A DNA stretch of 64,000 nucleotides, from assembly GCA_029101345.1 (NCBI GenBank), contig JAQXQU010000101.1, positions 1 to 64,000 of the forward strand. Reading direction: 5' to 3'. Both the position numbers and the translations under genes were made by a program. Source of the stretch: Erysipelotrichaceae bacterium (GTDB taxonomy: Bacteria > Bacillota_I > Bacilli_A > Erysipelotrichales > Erysipelotrichaceae). The notes under the pieces were generated by a model. It did no database searches and was not told the origin of the DNA. It saw only the letters and a list, made by a program, of their open reading frames with translations. This document shows, piece by piece, positions 48,823 to 61,308 of this stretch (its first letter is position 1; each line of letters opens with the position of its first letter).

Positions 48823-49370
48823 GAATAATTGCTGGCAAATACAAGAAATCAACCCTCAATACTCTCGAGGGTGATGATATTACAAGGCCTACCCGTGATA
48901 TGGTCAAGGAAGCACTCTTTTCCTCAATCACCATTCACAACGAGACAGTCTTTCTTGATCTATTCTCTGGTTCAGGTGCCATTGGCCTTGAAGCTTTGTC
49001 AAGAGGATGCAGGGATGTAATCTTCAATGATGCCAATCGAAAGGCCTATGGCATTATCAAATCCAATCTTCGGAAGTTCAATGAAGAGCGAACTGTCTAT
49101 AATGATGATTATGCAATATGTTTGAAAAAGCTTAAGGGCTATCGGTTTGACTATGTCTTTCTTGATCCTCCTTATGCTTTCAGGGAATATGACAGCATTT
49201 TTCAGCTGCTTGAAGAATTTGGACTGCTAAAGGATGATGGCATCATCATTGCTGAAACCAGAAAAGACACAATCTTAGCTGATGCTTATGGTATCTATGG
49301 CTTGTATAAGGAAAAGAAGTACGGCATTAGCAAACTGCTTTATTATAGAAAGAAGGAAGAAAATGACTAA
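48819..49370 (+). CDS. rsmD: 16S rRNA (guanine966-N2)-methyltransferase RsmD
   Basis: MRIIAGKYKKSTLNTLEGDDITRPTRDMVKEALFSSI, FLDLFSGSGAIGLEALSRG, YVFLDPPY. Confidence 0.94.
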   Translation: MRIIAGKYKKSTLNTLEGDDITRPTRDMVKEALFSSITIHNETVFLDLFSGSGAIGLEALSRGCRDVIFNDANRKAYGIIKSNLRKFNEERTVYNDDYAICLKKLKGYRFDYVFLDPPYAFREYDSIFQLLEEFGLLKDDGIIIAETRKDTILADAYGIYGLYKEKKYGISKLLYYRKKEEND

Positions 49371-49845
49371 AGCAATGTATCCAGGGAGCTTTGACCCTAT
49401 TACCTTAGGACATATGGATCTTATCAAAAGAAGCTCCTTGCTGTTTGACGAAGTATATGTAGCCTTGCAAGTAAATCCGTCTAAGAAATCGGCTTTTTCC
49501 GTAATGGAAAGAATTGACATGATCAGAAAATCAACGGCAGGTCTTAAGAATGTCAAGGTTGTCGTAGCTGAAGGACTCACAGTCCAATATGCCAAGCAAA
49601 TTGGTTGCAAAGTCATTATCCGTGGTGTCAGATCCAATAGTGATTATGAATATGAGATGGCTCAGGCTTCTACCAACAAACTGATTGAAAATGAAGTGGA
49701 AACGCTTTTCATGGTAGCTGATCCTGCCTTAAGCCTGCTATCAAGTTCAATGGTCAAGGAAGTTGCGGCTTTCAGAGGAACAATTGATTCCTACATTCCT
49801 GAAGAAATCAGGGGCTTTGTCAAGAATCGCCTTGATCGCAAATGA
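49363..49845 (+). CDS. coaD: Phosphopantetheine adenylyltransferase
   Basis: KAMYPGSFDPITLGHMDLIKRSS, SSSMVKEVA; start at ATG 49363 with SD AGAAGGAAGA. Confidence 0.95.
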   Translation: MTKAMYPGSFDPITLGHMDLIKRSSLLFDEVYVALQVNPSKKSAFSVMERIDMIRKSTAGLKNVKVVVAEGLTVQYAKQIGCKVIIRGVRSNSDYEYEMAQASTNKLIENEVETLFMVADPALSLLSSSMVKEVAAFRGTIDSYIPEEIRGFVKNRLDRK

Positions 49846-49867
49846 ATCCTCTTAGGAGGATTTTTAT
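49845..49867 (+). terminator. Rho-independent terminator after coaD
   Basis: AATCCTC-TTAG-GAGGATTTTTATTTTT. Confidence 0.8.
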
Positions 49868-49869
49868 TT

Positions 49870-49896
49870 TTAGCAATTAAGTATTGACATTGCTAA
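49870..49896. promoter_or_regulatory. CIRCE-like inverted repeat overlapping the hrcA promoter -35
   Basis: TTAGCAAT-N11-ATTGCTAA, total 27 nt, containing TTGACA; same overall length as CIRCE. Confidence 0.55.
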
Positions 49897-49915
49897 ACAA
49901 TAGATATAATATGAA

Positions 49916-49942
49916 TTAGCAGTAAGATAAATGGAGTGCTAA
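49916..49942. promoter_or_regulatory. CIRCE element upstream of hrcA
   Basis: TTAGCAGTA-N9-GAGTGCTAA vs consensus TTAGCACTC-N9-GAGTGCTAA. Confidence 0.92.
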
Positions 49943-49955
49943 AAAGGAGGTTTGG

Positions 49956-50972
49956 ATGCTAACACAAAGAATGGTAGAAATACTGAAGGCAATAGTCGAT
50001 GAATTTGTTGCGACAGCAGAACCTGTTGGTTCCAAGACTCTGGTAGATAAATACCGTCTGCCTTATTCAAGTGCAACAATACGAAACGATATGGCCGCTC
50101 TAGAGGCTATGGGTTATCTTGAAAAGCCCCATACTTCAGCTGGAAGAATTCCTTCCAATGCCGGTTATCAATACTATTGTGAAAATCTGCTAAGCAAGGA
50201 TCTCAATGATGAAGTAAAACATGCATTATCCAATATCTTTGCTGGTGAATCAATGAATATTGACGATACCATCAAAGAAAGCTGCAAAATGATTTCAGAA
50301 ATGACCAATCTTGCAACCGGTATGCTCGGACCTTCATCCAAGAGTCAGACTCTTGAACATATCAAGGTCTTCCCGATTGATAAAAAGACCGCAGTTTGTG
50401 TCTTTATTACCAATACTGGTCATACTGAGAACAAGATCTTCCATTTCAAGGACGATGTCAGTGTTGAAGATATTCAGACCTGTACTGATATTCTTAACGA
50501 ACATCTAAGAGGAACGGCTCTTGCCAATCTTGCCGATAAGATGGAGGCAATCAGGCCAATTCTAACAAAATCAGTTCAACGTTATGAAATGCTATTCAAT
50601 GCATTTGCCGGAGCATTTGTCAAATTTGCTTCCGAGACCTTCTATTTCTCTGGAACATCAAATATCATGTACCAGCCAGAATATGCTGATATAGAAAAGC
50701 TCAAGGAGCTGACCAGATATTTCAATGATTCCAAGATGTTCAGGTCGCTGGTTGAAAATCATTCCGGCAGCGATGAATTGATTTCTATTTCACCAAATGG
50801 TACTGAGCTGATGTGGAAAGATGATATGGCTATCATTTCTTCCAAGATCAAACTGGGAAATGATTCGGATGATGCCCGCTTGATGGTAGTTGGTCCAAGA
50901 AGAATGGAATATGGACGTGTTGTCACTTTGATGGAGTTCATCACCAAGGAAATCGAGGACATGTTCAAATAG
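49956..50972 (+). CDS. hrcA: Heat-inducible transcription repressor HrcA
   Basis: MLTQRMVEILKAIVDEFVATAEPVGSKTLV..., heads grpE-dnaK-dnaJ. Confidence 0.95.
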   Translation: MLTQRMVEILKAIVDEFVATAEPVGSKTLVDKYRLPYSSATIRNDMAALEAMGYLEKPHTSAGRIPSNAGYQYYCENLLSKDLNDEVKHALSNIFAGESMNIDDTIKESCKMISEMTNLATGMLGPSSKSQTLEHIKVFPIDKKTAVCVFITNTGHTENKIFHFKDDVSVEDIQTCTDILNEHLRGTALANLADKMEAIRPILTKSVQRYEMLFNAFAGAFVKFASETFYFSGTSNIMYQPEYADIEKLKELTRYFNDSKMFRSLVENHSGSDELISISPNGTELMWKDDMAIISSKIKLGNDSDDARLMVVGPRRMEYGRVVTLMEFITKEIEDMFK

Positions 50973-50982
50973 AAAGGCAGTT

Positions 50983-53401
<2,419 letters not shown>

Positions 53402-53421
53402 GGGGAAGTTAGGGTGGATTT

Positions 53422-54534
53422 ATGGCAAAAAGAGACTATTATGAGGTGCTAGGCCTCCAAAAAGGTGCATCTGTTGATGAGATCAAGAAGGCTTATCGCA
53501 AGATGGCCAAAAAATATCACCCTGATATCAATAAAGATCCTGGCGCAGAAGAAAGATTCAAGGAAATAAACGAAGCTAACGAAATACTCAGTGACCCTGA
53601 AAAGAAAGCACTTTATGACCAATATGGTTTTGCTGGACTTGAACAGGGCGCTGGTGGTGGCTTTAGTGGATTTAGTGGCATGGATGACCTCAGTGATATC
53701 TTTTCTTCCTTTATGGGTGGCTTTGGCGGTTTTGGCGGCAGTTCAAGATCACGTGCCAACAGTCCGATCAAAGGTGATGACATCTATAAGGAATTGGATA
53801 TTGAATTCATGGAGGCTATTCATGGCACTTCAAAAAAGATTGCTTTTGCCTATGACAAAATCTGTGATCATTGTCATGGCAGTGGTGCAGAATCACCAGC
53901 TGATATTGAAACCTGTTCAACCTGTGGCGGAAGCGGACGTGTAAACAAACAGATGCGCACTGCATTTGGCATTATGCAACAGGTAGTATCATGCCCTGAT
54001 TGTGGAGGCACTGGCAAGAAGATCAGAAAGAAGTGCCACAATTGCGGTGGTGAAGGCTATACAAGGATCAAGGAAGTCAAGGAAGTCAACATTCAGCCGG
54101 GTATCAATTCAGGTCAGAAGATCCGATTGATGGGCTTTGGTGAACGTGGCTATAATGGCGGTCCTAATGGTGATTTATACATCATCATCAACGTCAAGGA
54201 GCATCCACATTTTGAAAGGGAAGGAAGAAACCTCTTCATTCGAATTCCTATTTCATCACTTGATGCAACTCTGGGAACCGATATTGATGTTCCTACTCCT
54301 TATGGTGATTACAAGCTGAATATTCCTGCTGGTACACAGCCAAATCAGCAATTTGTCATTAAAGGCTATGGTGTCAAGGATCTTAGATCTGCCCAAAAGG
54401 GTGATGAATATGTCCAGGTAGAGGTTACTATTCCAACCAAACTAACTAGAGAACAGAAGGAACTGTATCAGAAACTGGCCAAAGCCAAGAATTCTGAATC
54501 AGTTTTTGAAAGATTCAAAAAGAATTTTAAGTAA
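53422..54534 (+). CDS. dnaJ: Chaperone protein DnaJ
   Basis: J domain [34 protein letters not shown], four CxxCxGxG zinc-binding repeats. Confidence 0.97.
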   Translation: MAKRDYYEVLGLQKGASVDEIKKAYRKMAKKYHPDINKDPGAEERFKEINEANEILSDPEKKALYDQYGFAGLEQGAGGGFSGFSGMDDLSDIFSSFMGGFGGFGGSSRSRANSPIKGDDIYKELDIEFMEAIHGTSKKIAFAYDKICDHCHGSGAESPADIETCSTCGGSGRVNKQMRTAFGIMQQVVSCPDCGGTGKKIRKKCHNCGGEGYTRIKEVKEVNIQPGINSGQKIRLMGFGERGYNGGPNGDLYIIINVKEHPHFEREGRNLFIRIPISSLDATLGTDIDVPTPYGDYKLNIPAGTQPNQQFVIKGYGVKDLRSAQKGDEYVQVEVTIPTKLTREQKELYQKLAKAKNSESVFERFKKNFK

Positions 54535-54565
54535 GGATTTCCTTACTTAAAATTTTGCAAATCAA

Positions 54566-54592
54566 TTAGCACTCTTTATTTTAAAGTGCTAA
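54566..54592. promoter_or_regulatory. CIRCE element upstream of clpB
   Basis: TTAGCACTC-TTTATTTTA-AAGTGCTAA, abutting the SD AAGGAGG. Confidence 0.92.
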
Positions 54593-54603
54593 GGAGGTAT
54601 GAC

Positions 54604-57150
54604 ATGAATATTGAAAATATGACACAAAAACTGCAGGAAGCATTACTCAATGCCCTTAATCTTTGCAAGGATAATAACAATCCTGAATTATGCTCTGAAC
54701 ATATGCTTTCGGCGCTTATTGACGATCCTGATATCAATGGGCTTTTGGTTTCAATGAAAGCTGATGTCAACAGAGTGAGAAACGAAGTAGACAATTATCT
54801 AAAGAAGCTTCCAATAAGCAATAGTGCAAGTGAACCTAATCTTAATCGCTATTTGAATGATGCTTATAATGAAGCGTTGAAACTCTCAAAGAAGAAAGGT
54901 GATAGTTTCATCTCCATCTTTGATATGTTTGTTGCAGTTATGTATAATGGTTCAACTGTATCAAAAGCTGTTGCTTCTATGATGCCTTTTGCCAAGGAAG
55001 ATCTTATCAATAAGGCTAAATCTGTATCAGCAGGAAAAATCAATTCCAGAGAGGACGAGAACAATCTTAATGCTCTGAACAAATACGGAAGAAATCTTGT
55101 TGAAGATGTCAGAGCCGGCAAGATTGATCCAGTTATTGGTCGTGATGATGAAATCCGAAGAGTTGTTGAAATACTATCCCGCAAGACCAAGAACAACCCC
55201 GTACTTATTGGAGAACCGGGCGTGGGCAAGACAGCAATTGCCGAAGGTCTGGCTTGGCGTATCTGCAATGGTGATGTGCCTTCATCTTTGCAAAACAAGG
55301 ATCTGATTGAACTTGATATGGGTTCCTTGATTGCTGGTGCCAAGTACCGTGGCGAATTTGAGGAGAGACTGAAAGCAGTTTTGAATGAGGTCAAGGAAAG
55401 GGATGGCCAGGTTGTCCTGTTCATTGATGAAATCCATAATCTGGTTGGTGCTGGTAAAACCGAAGGTTCAATGGATGCAGCCAATCTCTTAAAACCAATG
55501 CTGGCAAGAGGCGAACTGCGTTGCATTGGTGCTACAACCTTCGATGAATACCGCAAGTATATTGAAAAGGATGCTGCATTGGAAAGAAGATTCCAGAAGG
55601 TAATTGTTGATGAACCGACAATTGAGGAAACAGTATCCATACTTCGTGGCCTGAAATCAAGATTTGAATCCCATCATGGTGTCAAGATTCTTGATGAAGC
55701 TATCATTTCAGCAGCTGTCTTATCTGACCGCTATATCACTGACCGTTATTTGCCAGATAAGGCCATTGACCTTATAGATGAAGCCTGTGCTTCCATTCGT
55801 GTGGAAATTGATTCCATGCCAGCTGAACTAGATGAACTGATCAGAAGAATCCGTCAGATTGAAATCGAACTTGTTTCTCTTAATAAGGAATCGGACGAAA
55901 GAGCCATCAAGCGAGTAGCTGAACTGAATGAAGAGCTGGCTAGACTTAAGGAAAAGGAACAGCTATTGCATAGTCGCTGGTCCAAGGAAAAAGAAGATCT
56001 TGATAAGTCCAAGAGCCTCAAGATTGAACTTGACAAAGCTCAAACAGCTTTGAACAATGCTATCAATGACAATCAGCTTGTTGAGGCATCTAAACTCAAA
56101 TATGAAACCATCCCAAATCTTGAAGCTAGGATCAAAGAACTCGCCAATACTGATGGCAATCGTATGATTGTTGAGGAAGTATCTGATGAATCCATTGCCA
56201 AGGTTGTTTCAAAGTGGACCCATATTGAGGTTTCCAAACTGATGTCATCTGAGAGGGAAAAGCTTTTAAATCTAAAGGATACATTAGCCAAAAGGGTAGT
56301 TGGCCAGGATGAAGCATTGGAACTCGTATCTGATGCCATTCTTAGATCAAAGGCCAGAATTGCTGATATCAATAGGCCAATCGGTTCCTTCATGTTCCTA
56401 GGTCCAACAGGTGTGGGCAAGACAGAAGTTGCCAAGGCTCTTGCTGAACAGCTCTTTGATGACGAATCCAAGATTGTCAGAATTGATATGTCTGAATATA
56501 TGGAGAAGTTCTCAGTGAGCCGATTGATTGGTGCTCCTCCAGGATATGTTGGCTATGAGGAAGGTGGCCAGTTGACAGAAGCAGTCAGAAGAAAGCCTTA
56601 TTCCATTGTTCTGCTTGATGAGATTGAAAAGGCTCATCCCGATGTCTTTAATATCCTATTGCAGATTCTAGATGATGGTCGTATTACTGACTCCAAGGGT
56701 GTTACAGTTGATTTCAAGAATACCATAATCATTATGACTTCCAATTTGGGTTCTGAATTCGCCTTTGAAGAAGATGAAAACAAGAAGAAAGCTCTTTATG
56801 ATGAAGCAATCAAAGCAAAATTCAAGCCTGAATTCATCAATCGTATCGATGAAATTGTCATCTTCAATCCTCTTGATGCCACTATTATTGCCAAAGTTGC
56901 CGATAAGTTCCTTAATCTTCTTAAGAAAAAACTGGAAGAAGAGGAAATTGAACTTTCAATATCCAAAGAGGCAATGGATAAGATTGCAAGTGAAGGCTAT
57001 GACCAGCACTATGGAGCTCGGCCAATGAAGAGATATATTCAGCGTAATATTGAAAATGGCTTGGCAAGATTCATCATAGAGAATCCTGATGTTAAGAAAA
57101 TCGATGTTTTGCTTGAAAATGATCAGTTTGCAATTAGAAGACATGATTAA
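54604..57150 (+). CDS. clpB: ATP-dependent chaperone ClpB
   Basis: Two AAA+ modules: [18 protein letters not shown] and [22 protein letters not shown]-domain coiled coil. Confidence 0.96.
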   Translation: MNIENMTQKLQEALLNALNLCKDNNNPELCSEHMLSALIDDPDINGLLVSMKADVNRVRNEVDNYLKKLPISNSASEPNLNRYLNDAYNEALKLSKKKGDSFISIFDMFVAVMYNGSTVSKAVASMMPFAKEDLINKAKSVSAGKINSREDENNLNALNKYGRNLVEDVRAGKIDPVIGRDDEIRRVVEILSRKTKNNPVLIGEPGVGKTAIAEGLAWRICNGDVPSSLQNKDLIELDMGSLIAGAKYRGEFEERLKAVLNEVKERDGQVVLFIDEIHNLVGAGKTEGSMDAANLLKPMLARGELRCIGATTFDEYRKYIEKDAALERRFQKVIVDEPTIEETVSILRGLKSRFESHHGVKILDEAIISAAVLSDRYITDRYLPDKAIDLIDEACASIRVEIDSMPAELDELIRRIRQIEIELVSLNKESDERAIKRVAELNEELARLKEKEQLLHSRWSKEKEDLDKSKSLKIELDKAQTALNNAINDNQLVEASKLKYETIPNLEARIKELANTDGNRMIVEEVSDESIAKVVSKWTHIEVSKLMSSEREKLLNLKDTLAKRVVGQDEALELVSDAILRSKARIADINRPIGSFMFLGPTGVGKTEVAKALAEQLFDDESKIVRIDMSEYMEKFSVSRLIGAPPGYVGYEEGGQLTEAVRRKPYSIVLLDEIEKAHPDVFNILLQILDDGRITDSKGVTVDFKNTIIIMTSNLGSEFAFEEDENKKKALYDEAIKAKFKPEFINRIDEIVIFNPLDATIIAKVADKFLNLLKKKLEEEEIELSISKEAMDKIASEGYDQHYGARPMKRYIQRNIENGLARFIIENPDVKKIDVLLENDQFAIRRHD

Positions 57151-57165
57151 CATGTCTTCTTTTTT
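57136..57165 (+). terminator. Terminator overlapping clpB stop codon
   Basis: AGAAGACATG-ATTAA-CATGTCTTCT followed by T run; stop TAA is in the loop. Confidence 0.8.
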
Positions 57166-57179
57166 GCTAGAATGGACTT

Positions 57180-57896
57180 ATGAAAAGATTTGAAGCAAAT
57201 GATAATTGTTCCTATGCTTTAGGAACATCCCTTGCTGTCGAGCTTCTGATGCATCAGGGAGAACATGCCAGAATAGTCTACCTATCAAGCAAAGCTCTTG
57301 AAAATGACCAATTGCAGCTTTTAAGAAGGCTCTGCAAGGAGAACAAAGTTCCAATTAAAGTTGATGACAATGTCATTAACAGGCTTTCGGTTAAGGAAAA
57401 TTGCTTTGCCATTGGAGTTTTTGACAAATATCATCATGAACTTGAATCAAAAAGGCATATTGTCCTTTATGGCTTTGATGATTATGGCGAATTAGGAACT
57501 ATCATGCGTTCTGCTGTCTGCTTTGACTTTAAGGATGTGGTGCTTGTTTCCAGCAATATCGATTGTTTTGACCCGAGGACCATTCGCTCATCAATGGGTG
57601 GCTTCTTTCATTTGAACATCAGGAAATATGATGATTTTGATGCTTATTATCAAGACTATCAAGACTATAACATCTATCCAATTGTAAAAAATCAGGGGTC
57701 TAAATTGACTGATATTGATTTCAAGGAGCCTTACTCGCTAATTATCCCGCAAAGAAGCGGTGAGGTGGATAATCTAAAGGGCAATGGCATTTTGATTGAA
57801 CATAAAAAGGGCATGTTCGACATGTCCCTTTCTGCCATATCTTCAATTCTTTTCAATTATTGTTACCATCAAAACGCAGCCGATAGGAACATCTAG
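57180..57896 (+). CDS. SpoU/TrmH-family RNA 2'-O-methyltransferase-like protein
   Basis: YGFDDYGELGTIMRSAVCFDFKDVVLVSSNIDCFDPRTIRSSMGGFFHLNI; C-terminal catalytic motifs diverged. Confidence 0.8.
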   Translation: MKRFEANDNCSYALGTSLAVELLMHQGEHARIVYLSSKALENDQLQLLRRLCKENKVPIKVDDNVINRLSVKENCFAIGVFDKYHHELESKRHIVLYGFDDYGELGTIMRSAVCFDFKDVVLVSSNIDCFDPRTIRSSMGGFFHLNIRKYDDFDAYYQDYQDYNIYPIVKNQGSKLTDIDFKEPYSLIIPQRSGEVDNLKGNGILIEHKKGMFDMSLSAISSILFNYCYHQNAADRNI

Positions 57897-58677
57897 TGCA
57901 AAGGTCGAAAATCAGCCTTCGTTTATTGATGCTTGCAAGATAGTCAAGATATCTCTTTTCATTCAATATTTCATCAAGTGATGTCTTAAAGATGTTGCCA
58001 ATGCTGTTATGCCCTTTAGGATCAAGACAGCACAGGGTGACATCGCCATTATGCAGGATGGCAATCATCTCCTTGCCACCCAGGCAATAGCCTTTATCGC
58101 CAATTGGTGGATCATTGATCATTGGCCAATCGAAGAATTCATTATGGAGGATGTAGGTGTTTTCCTTTAGAAAGAAACAGTTCTTCATTCTGGTTGGCTT
58201 AAGGCCATATTTTCCTGTTAATTCTTCATAATAGGCCTTAAGGTCAGCTGATAGATGATCATAATCATAAAAACGAAGTTCAAGGATGGAATTGCTGTTA
58301 TCTTCTATCAGCCTGTTTATTGTTTCAAAATAGCTCCTTTCAATCTCAAGATTCTTGATTGAATGAAGGGATATAGATATTTTTCTTAAGCAGGAATGCT
58401 TTAAGAGATCAGGATAACTTCCTAAAAGGGTGCCATTTGTCACTAATTGCAGCTTCATTTCCTCTTGGTCAAGAATTTCGAGAATTTCATTGAAATCAGG
58501 ATGAAGCAATGGTTCCCCTAAGACATGGAGATAGATATAGTTGCAATGCTTCTTAATCTGCTTGATGATATTTCTGATATCATCAATTGCCATAAAGCTG
58601 TGCCCTTTGGCATTGCTGCAAAAGGAACAGGATAGATTGCAGGCATCAGTTATTTCCAGATAGACTCTCTTCAACAT
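57853..58677 (-). CDS. Radical SAM protein with SPASM-like C-terminal Cys cluster
   Basis: YLEITDACNLSCSFCSNAKG (CX3CX2C), C-terminal CLGGKEMIAILHNGDVTLCCLDPKGHNSIGNIFKTSLDEI...CTRCSYRLRF. Confidence 0.88.
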   Translation of the reverse strand: MLKRVYLEITDACNLSCSFCSNAKGHSFMAIDDIRNIIKQIKKHCNYIYLHVLGEPLLHPDFNEILEILDQEEMKLQLVTNGTLLGSYPDLLKHSCLRKISISLHSIKNLEIERSYFETINRLIEDNSNSILELRFYDYDHLSADLKAYYEELTGKYGLKPTRMKNCFFLKENTYILHNEFFDWPMINDPPIGDKGYCLGGKEMIAILHNGDVTLCCLDPKGHNSIGNIFKTSLDEILNEKRYLDYLASINKRRLIFDLCTRCSYRLRFDGNNN

Positions 58678-58735
58678 GTCTTAATTATACTTGAACTTCA
58701 AAAGAAATAGGCATATTCTATAATCTGTAACAATG

Positions 58736-59689
58736 GAGGAAAAAATGTTTATTAATATATTGCTGATAGTGTTGGGCTTTGCCATGTTGAAATATGGTGC
58801 TGAATTCCTGGTTGATGGTTCAAGCTCCATTGCCAGGAAATTCCGAATTCCCAGCATTGTCATTGGTTTGACTATTGTCTCAATTGGGACATCAATGCCT
58901 GAACTGATGGTATCAGCCAGTTCAGCCATGTCTGGCCATCCTGAATTGGCCTTAGGCAATGTTGTTGGCTCAAATCTTGCCAACATGTTGCTAATTCTTG
59001 GCATCTGTGCCATGATTGCACCACTGCCATTCCAAAGGCATACAGCTCATGTTGATTCACCAATCATGCTGTTTGTCACTATTCTTGTCTTTATCTTCTG
59101 CAACTATTTTGGCGGCAAATGCATTACCAGAATTGAAGGCATTGTTCTTCTTCTCTTTACTGCTGGCTATATCATCTACAATATCTTTGAAGCTCGCAAA
59201 TCAATTCAAAGTGATAATGAAAGCAATGAGGAATTCAATGCTATCAAGGCCATTGCTTTAGTGGTTCTGGGCATTGTCCTTCTGAAATATGGTGGCGATT
59301 TTGTCTGCGATAATGCAGTAGCCATTGCTTCGAAACTCGGTGTTTCCGAAAAGCTCATTGGCATTACGATTGTTTCAGTTGCAACTTCACTCCCTGAACT
59401 TGTAACATCACTGACTGCTACAAGAAAAGGCGACGTTGACATCGCCATAGGCAATATTCTGGGTTCCAATATTTTCAATATCTGTCTGATCATTGGTGCA
59501 GCAGCAGCTATTTCTCCAATGAGCTATGCATTGTCATACAATCTTGACTTCTATATTCTGATTGCTTCTTCAGCTATTCTCTGCATCTTCCCATTTATCA
59601 AGAAGAGATATGAGATGACTAGAATCCAGGGTCTATTGTTCTTTATCTGCTATCTTGGCTATATAGCCATTTCCATTTTCCGAGGCTAG
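58736..59689 (+). CDS. Calcium/sodium antiporter, YrbG/CaCA family
   Basis: Two alpha repeats: GLTIVSIGTSMPELMVSASSAMSGHPELALGNVVGSNLANMLLILG and GITIVSVATSLPELVTSLTATRKGDVDIAIGNILGSNIFNICLIIG. Confidence 0.93.
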   Translation, partial: EEKMFINILLIVLGFAMLKYGAEFLVDGSSSIARKFRIPSIVIGLTIVSIGTSMPELMVSASSAMSGHPELALGNVVGSNLANMLLILGICAMIAPLPFQRHTAHVDSPIMLFVTILVFIFCNYFGGKCITRIEGIVLLLFTAGYIIYNIFEARKSIQSDNESNEEFNAIKAIALVVLGIVLLKYGGDFVCDNAVAIASKLGVSEKLIGITIVSVATSLPELVTSLTATRKGDVDIAIGNILGSNIFNICLIIGAAAAISPMSYALSYNLDFYILIASSAILCIFPFIKKRYEMTRIQGLLFFICYLGYIAISIFRG

Positions 59690-60424
59690 CTTGTCAAAAA
59701 AGAGATTGAATTGTTTGCCATTAAGAAGGGCTAGAAGGAAATTGTCTTTGGCCATAGGATACTCATGGTAGATGCCCTTTAGAATTGCCTTGATTTCACT
59801 TCTTTTGGTAAAGCCATCATTTGGACATCCGCTTTTAACAACAGGAATCCCCAGTTTGATTCCTGTTTTTTTAATCTCGGATTCAAAGGAGAGACAGAAA
59901 GGTCTGATAAAATCGATATCAGAATTATCGAGATGCATTTTTGGATCAAAGGTGGCAATTCTTCCTCCATAGATCATATTCATAAACATGGTTTCAATGG
60001 CATCATCAGCATGATGGCCAAAGGCTACCTTGTTAAAACCAAGTTTCTTGGCAACATTGATAACTGCTCCTTTCTTGAATTTAGAACAAAGTGAGCATTG
60101 AATCTTGCCATTCTTCCTGTTTAAATCAAGCATTTCTGCAATTCTTGAATCTTCAATGCAGTATTCGATGCAATGCATATTAAGGAATTCCCATAATGGT
60201 TCCATGTCTTCTTCACCAAAACCCAGATTGATATGAATGCCTATAATGTCAAAATCAATGCCATAGACATTCTGGCAAAGCTTTTGAAATAGGCTTAAAC
60301 AGTATAGCAACAAGGTTGAATCCTTGCCTCCTGATAGTCCAACAGCAATTCTATCCCCATCTTCAATAAGGCCAAAGGCCTCATTGGCTTTTCGCATATC
60401 ACTTAAAAGTTTCTTTACTGACAT
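59633..60424 (-). CDS. TtcA/TilS-family tRNA thiolation (2-thiocytidine-type) ATP pyrophosphatase
   Basis: RIAVGLSGGKDSTLLLYCL PP-loop, CSLCSKFKKGAVINVAKKLGFNKVAFGHHADDAIETMFMNMIYGG. Confidence 0.87.
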   Translation of the reverse strand: MSVKKLLSDMRKANEAFGLIEDGDRIAVGLSGGKDSTLLLYCLSLFQKLCQNVYGIDFDIIGIHINLGFGEEDMEPLWEFLNMHCIEYCIEDSRIAEMLDLNRKNGKIQCSLCSKFKKGAVINVAKKLGFNKVAFGHHADDAIETMFMNMIYGGRIATFDPKMHLDNSDIDFIRPFCLSFESEIKKTGIKLGIPVVKSGCPNDGFTKRSEIKAILKGIYHEYPMAKDNFLLALLNGKQFNLFFDKLASENGNGYIAKIADKEQ

Positions 60425-60468
60425 GAATATATTTTAATATGCAAAATGGTTTTTGTTATAATCAAAAC

Positions 60469-61308
60469 ATGGGAATTTTATATATTGATAAGCCAAAGGG
60501 CATGACGTCCTTTGATGTCTGCTTCAAGCTTAGGAAGATTCTTAATACAAAGAAGATTGGACATACCGGCACTCTTGATCCCAATGCTACTGGCGTGATG
60601 GTCATTCTTTATGATAATGCTACCAAAGCCAATCAGTTTCTGGTGTCTTCACGCAAGGAATATGTGGCTACTGTTCGCCTTGGCATTTTGACTGACACTC
60701 TTGATATTGACGGCAAGATCATTAAACAAAAGGAAGAGAAGATGCCTGATGCAGAATTGATTCACAATACTCTTGCCAAGTATCTAGGAAAATCCAAACA
60801 GCTTCCACCTTTGACATCAGCTATCAAGGTCAATGGCAAGAAGCTTTATGAATACCAAAGACAAGGCATCGAAGTACAGATTCCCTTAAGGGATATAGAA
60901 GTCAAGGATATTGAACTTCTTGATGTCAGGGATGATGAATTTGTGATCAGATGCAATGTTTCTTCTGGTACTTATATCAGAGCACTGACCAGGGATATTC
61001 TTGATGATCTTGGTGTCATTGGCACTTTAAGTGAGCTAAGAAGAACTTCTATTGATGGCATTGATGTCAAGGACTGTCAGAAACTTGAAGAACTGACAGG
61101 TGATAATCTAGTTGTCCATAGCCTTTATGATGTCATCAGCCTTTATTATGAAGTCTATGAAACAGACGATCGCAAGCATATTATAGATGGCAAAAGAATA
61201 ACTATCGAAGGATATCCTGATCAGGTTGCTATCTGTTGCAACAAGGAAGTATTGGCGATATATGGAAGGGAAGGCAATGAGTACCGTTGCCTAAGAGGTT
61301 TATTTTGA
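60469..61308 (+). CDS. truB: tRNA pseudouridine55 synthase
   Basis: MGILYIDKPKGMTSFDVCFKLRKILNTKKIGHTGTLDPNATGVMVI; start moved to ATG 60469. Confidence 0.95.
   Translation: MGILYIDKPKGMTSFDVCFKLRKILNTKKIGHTGTLDPNATGVMVILYDNATKANQFLVSSRKEYVATVRLGILTDTLDIDGKIIKQKEEKMPDAELIHNTLAKYLGKSKQLPPLTSAIKVNGKKLYEYQRQGIEVQIPLRDIEVKDIELLDVRDDEFVIRCNVSSGTYIRALTRDILDDLGVIGTLSELRRTSIDGIDVKDCQKLEELTGDNLVVHSLYDVISLYYEVYETDDRKHIIDGKRITIEGYPDQVAICCNKEVLAIYGREGNEYRCLRGLF

Noticed and set aside
54864-55640. 258-aa antisense ORF inside clpB
   Set aside because: Lies opposite a strongly conserved AAA+ gene; low-complexity Ser/Leu/Ile composition typical of antisense shadow ORFs in this codon usage; no SD.
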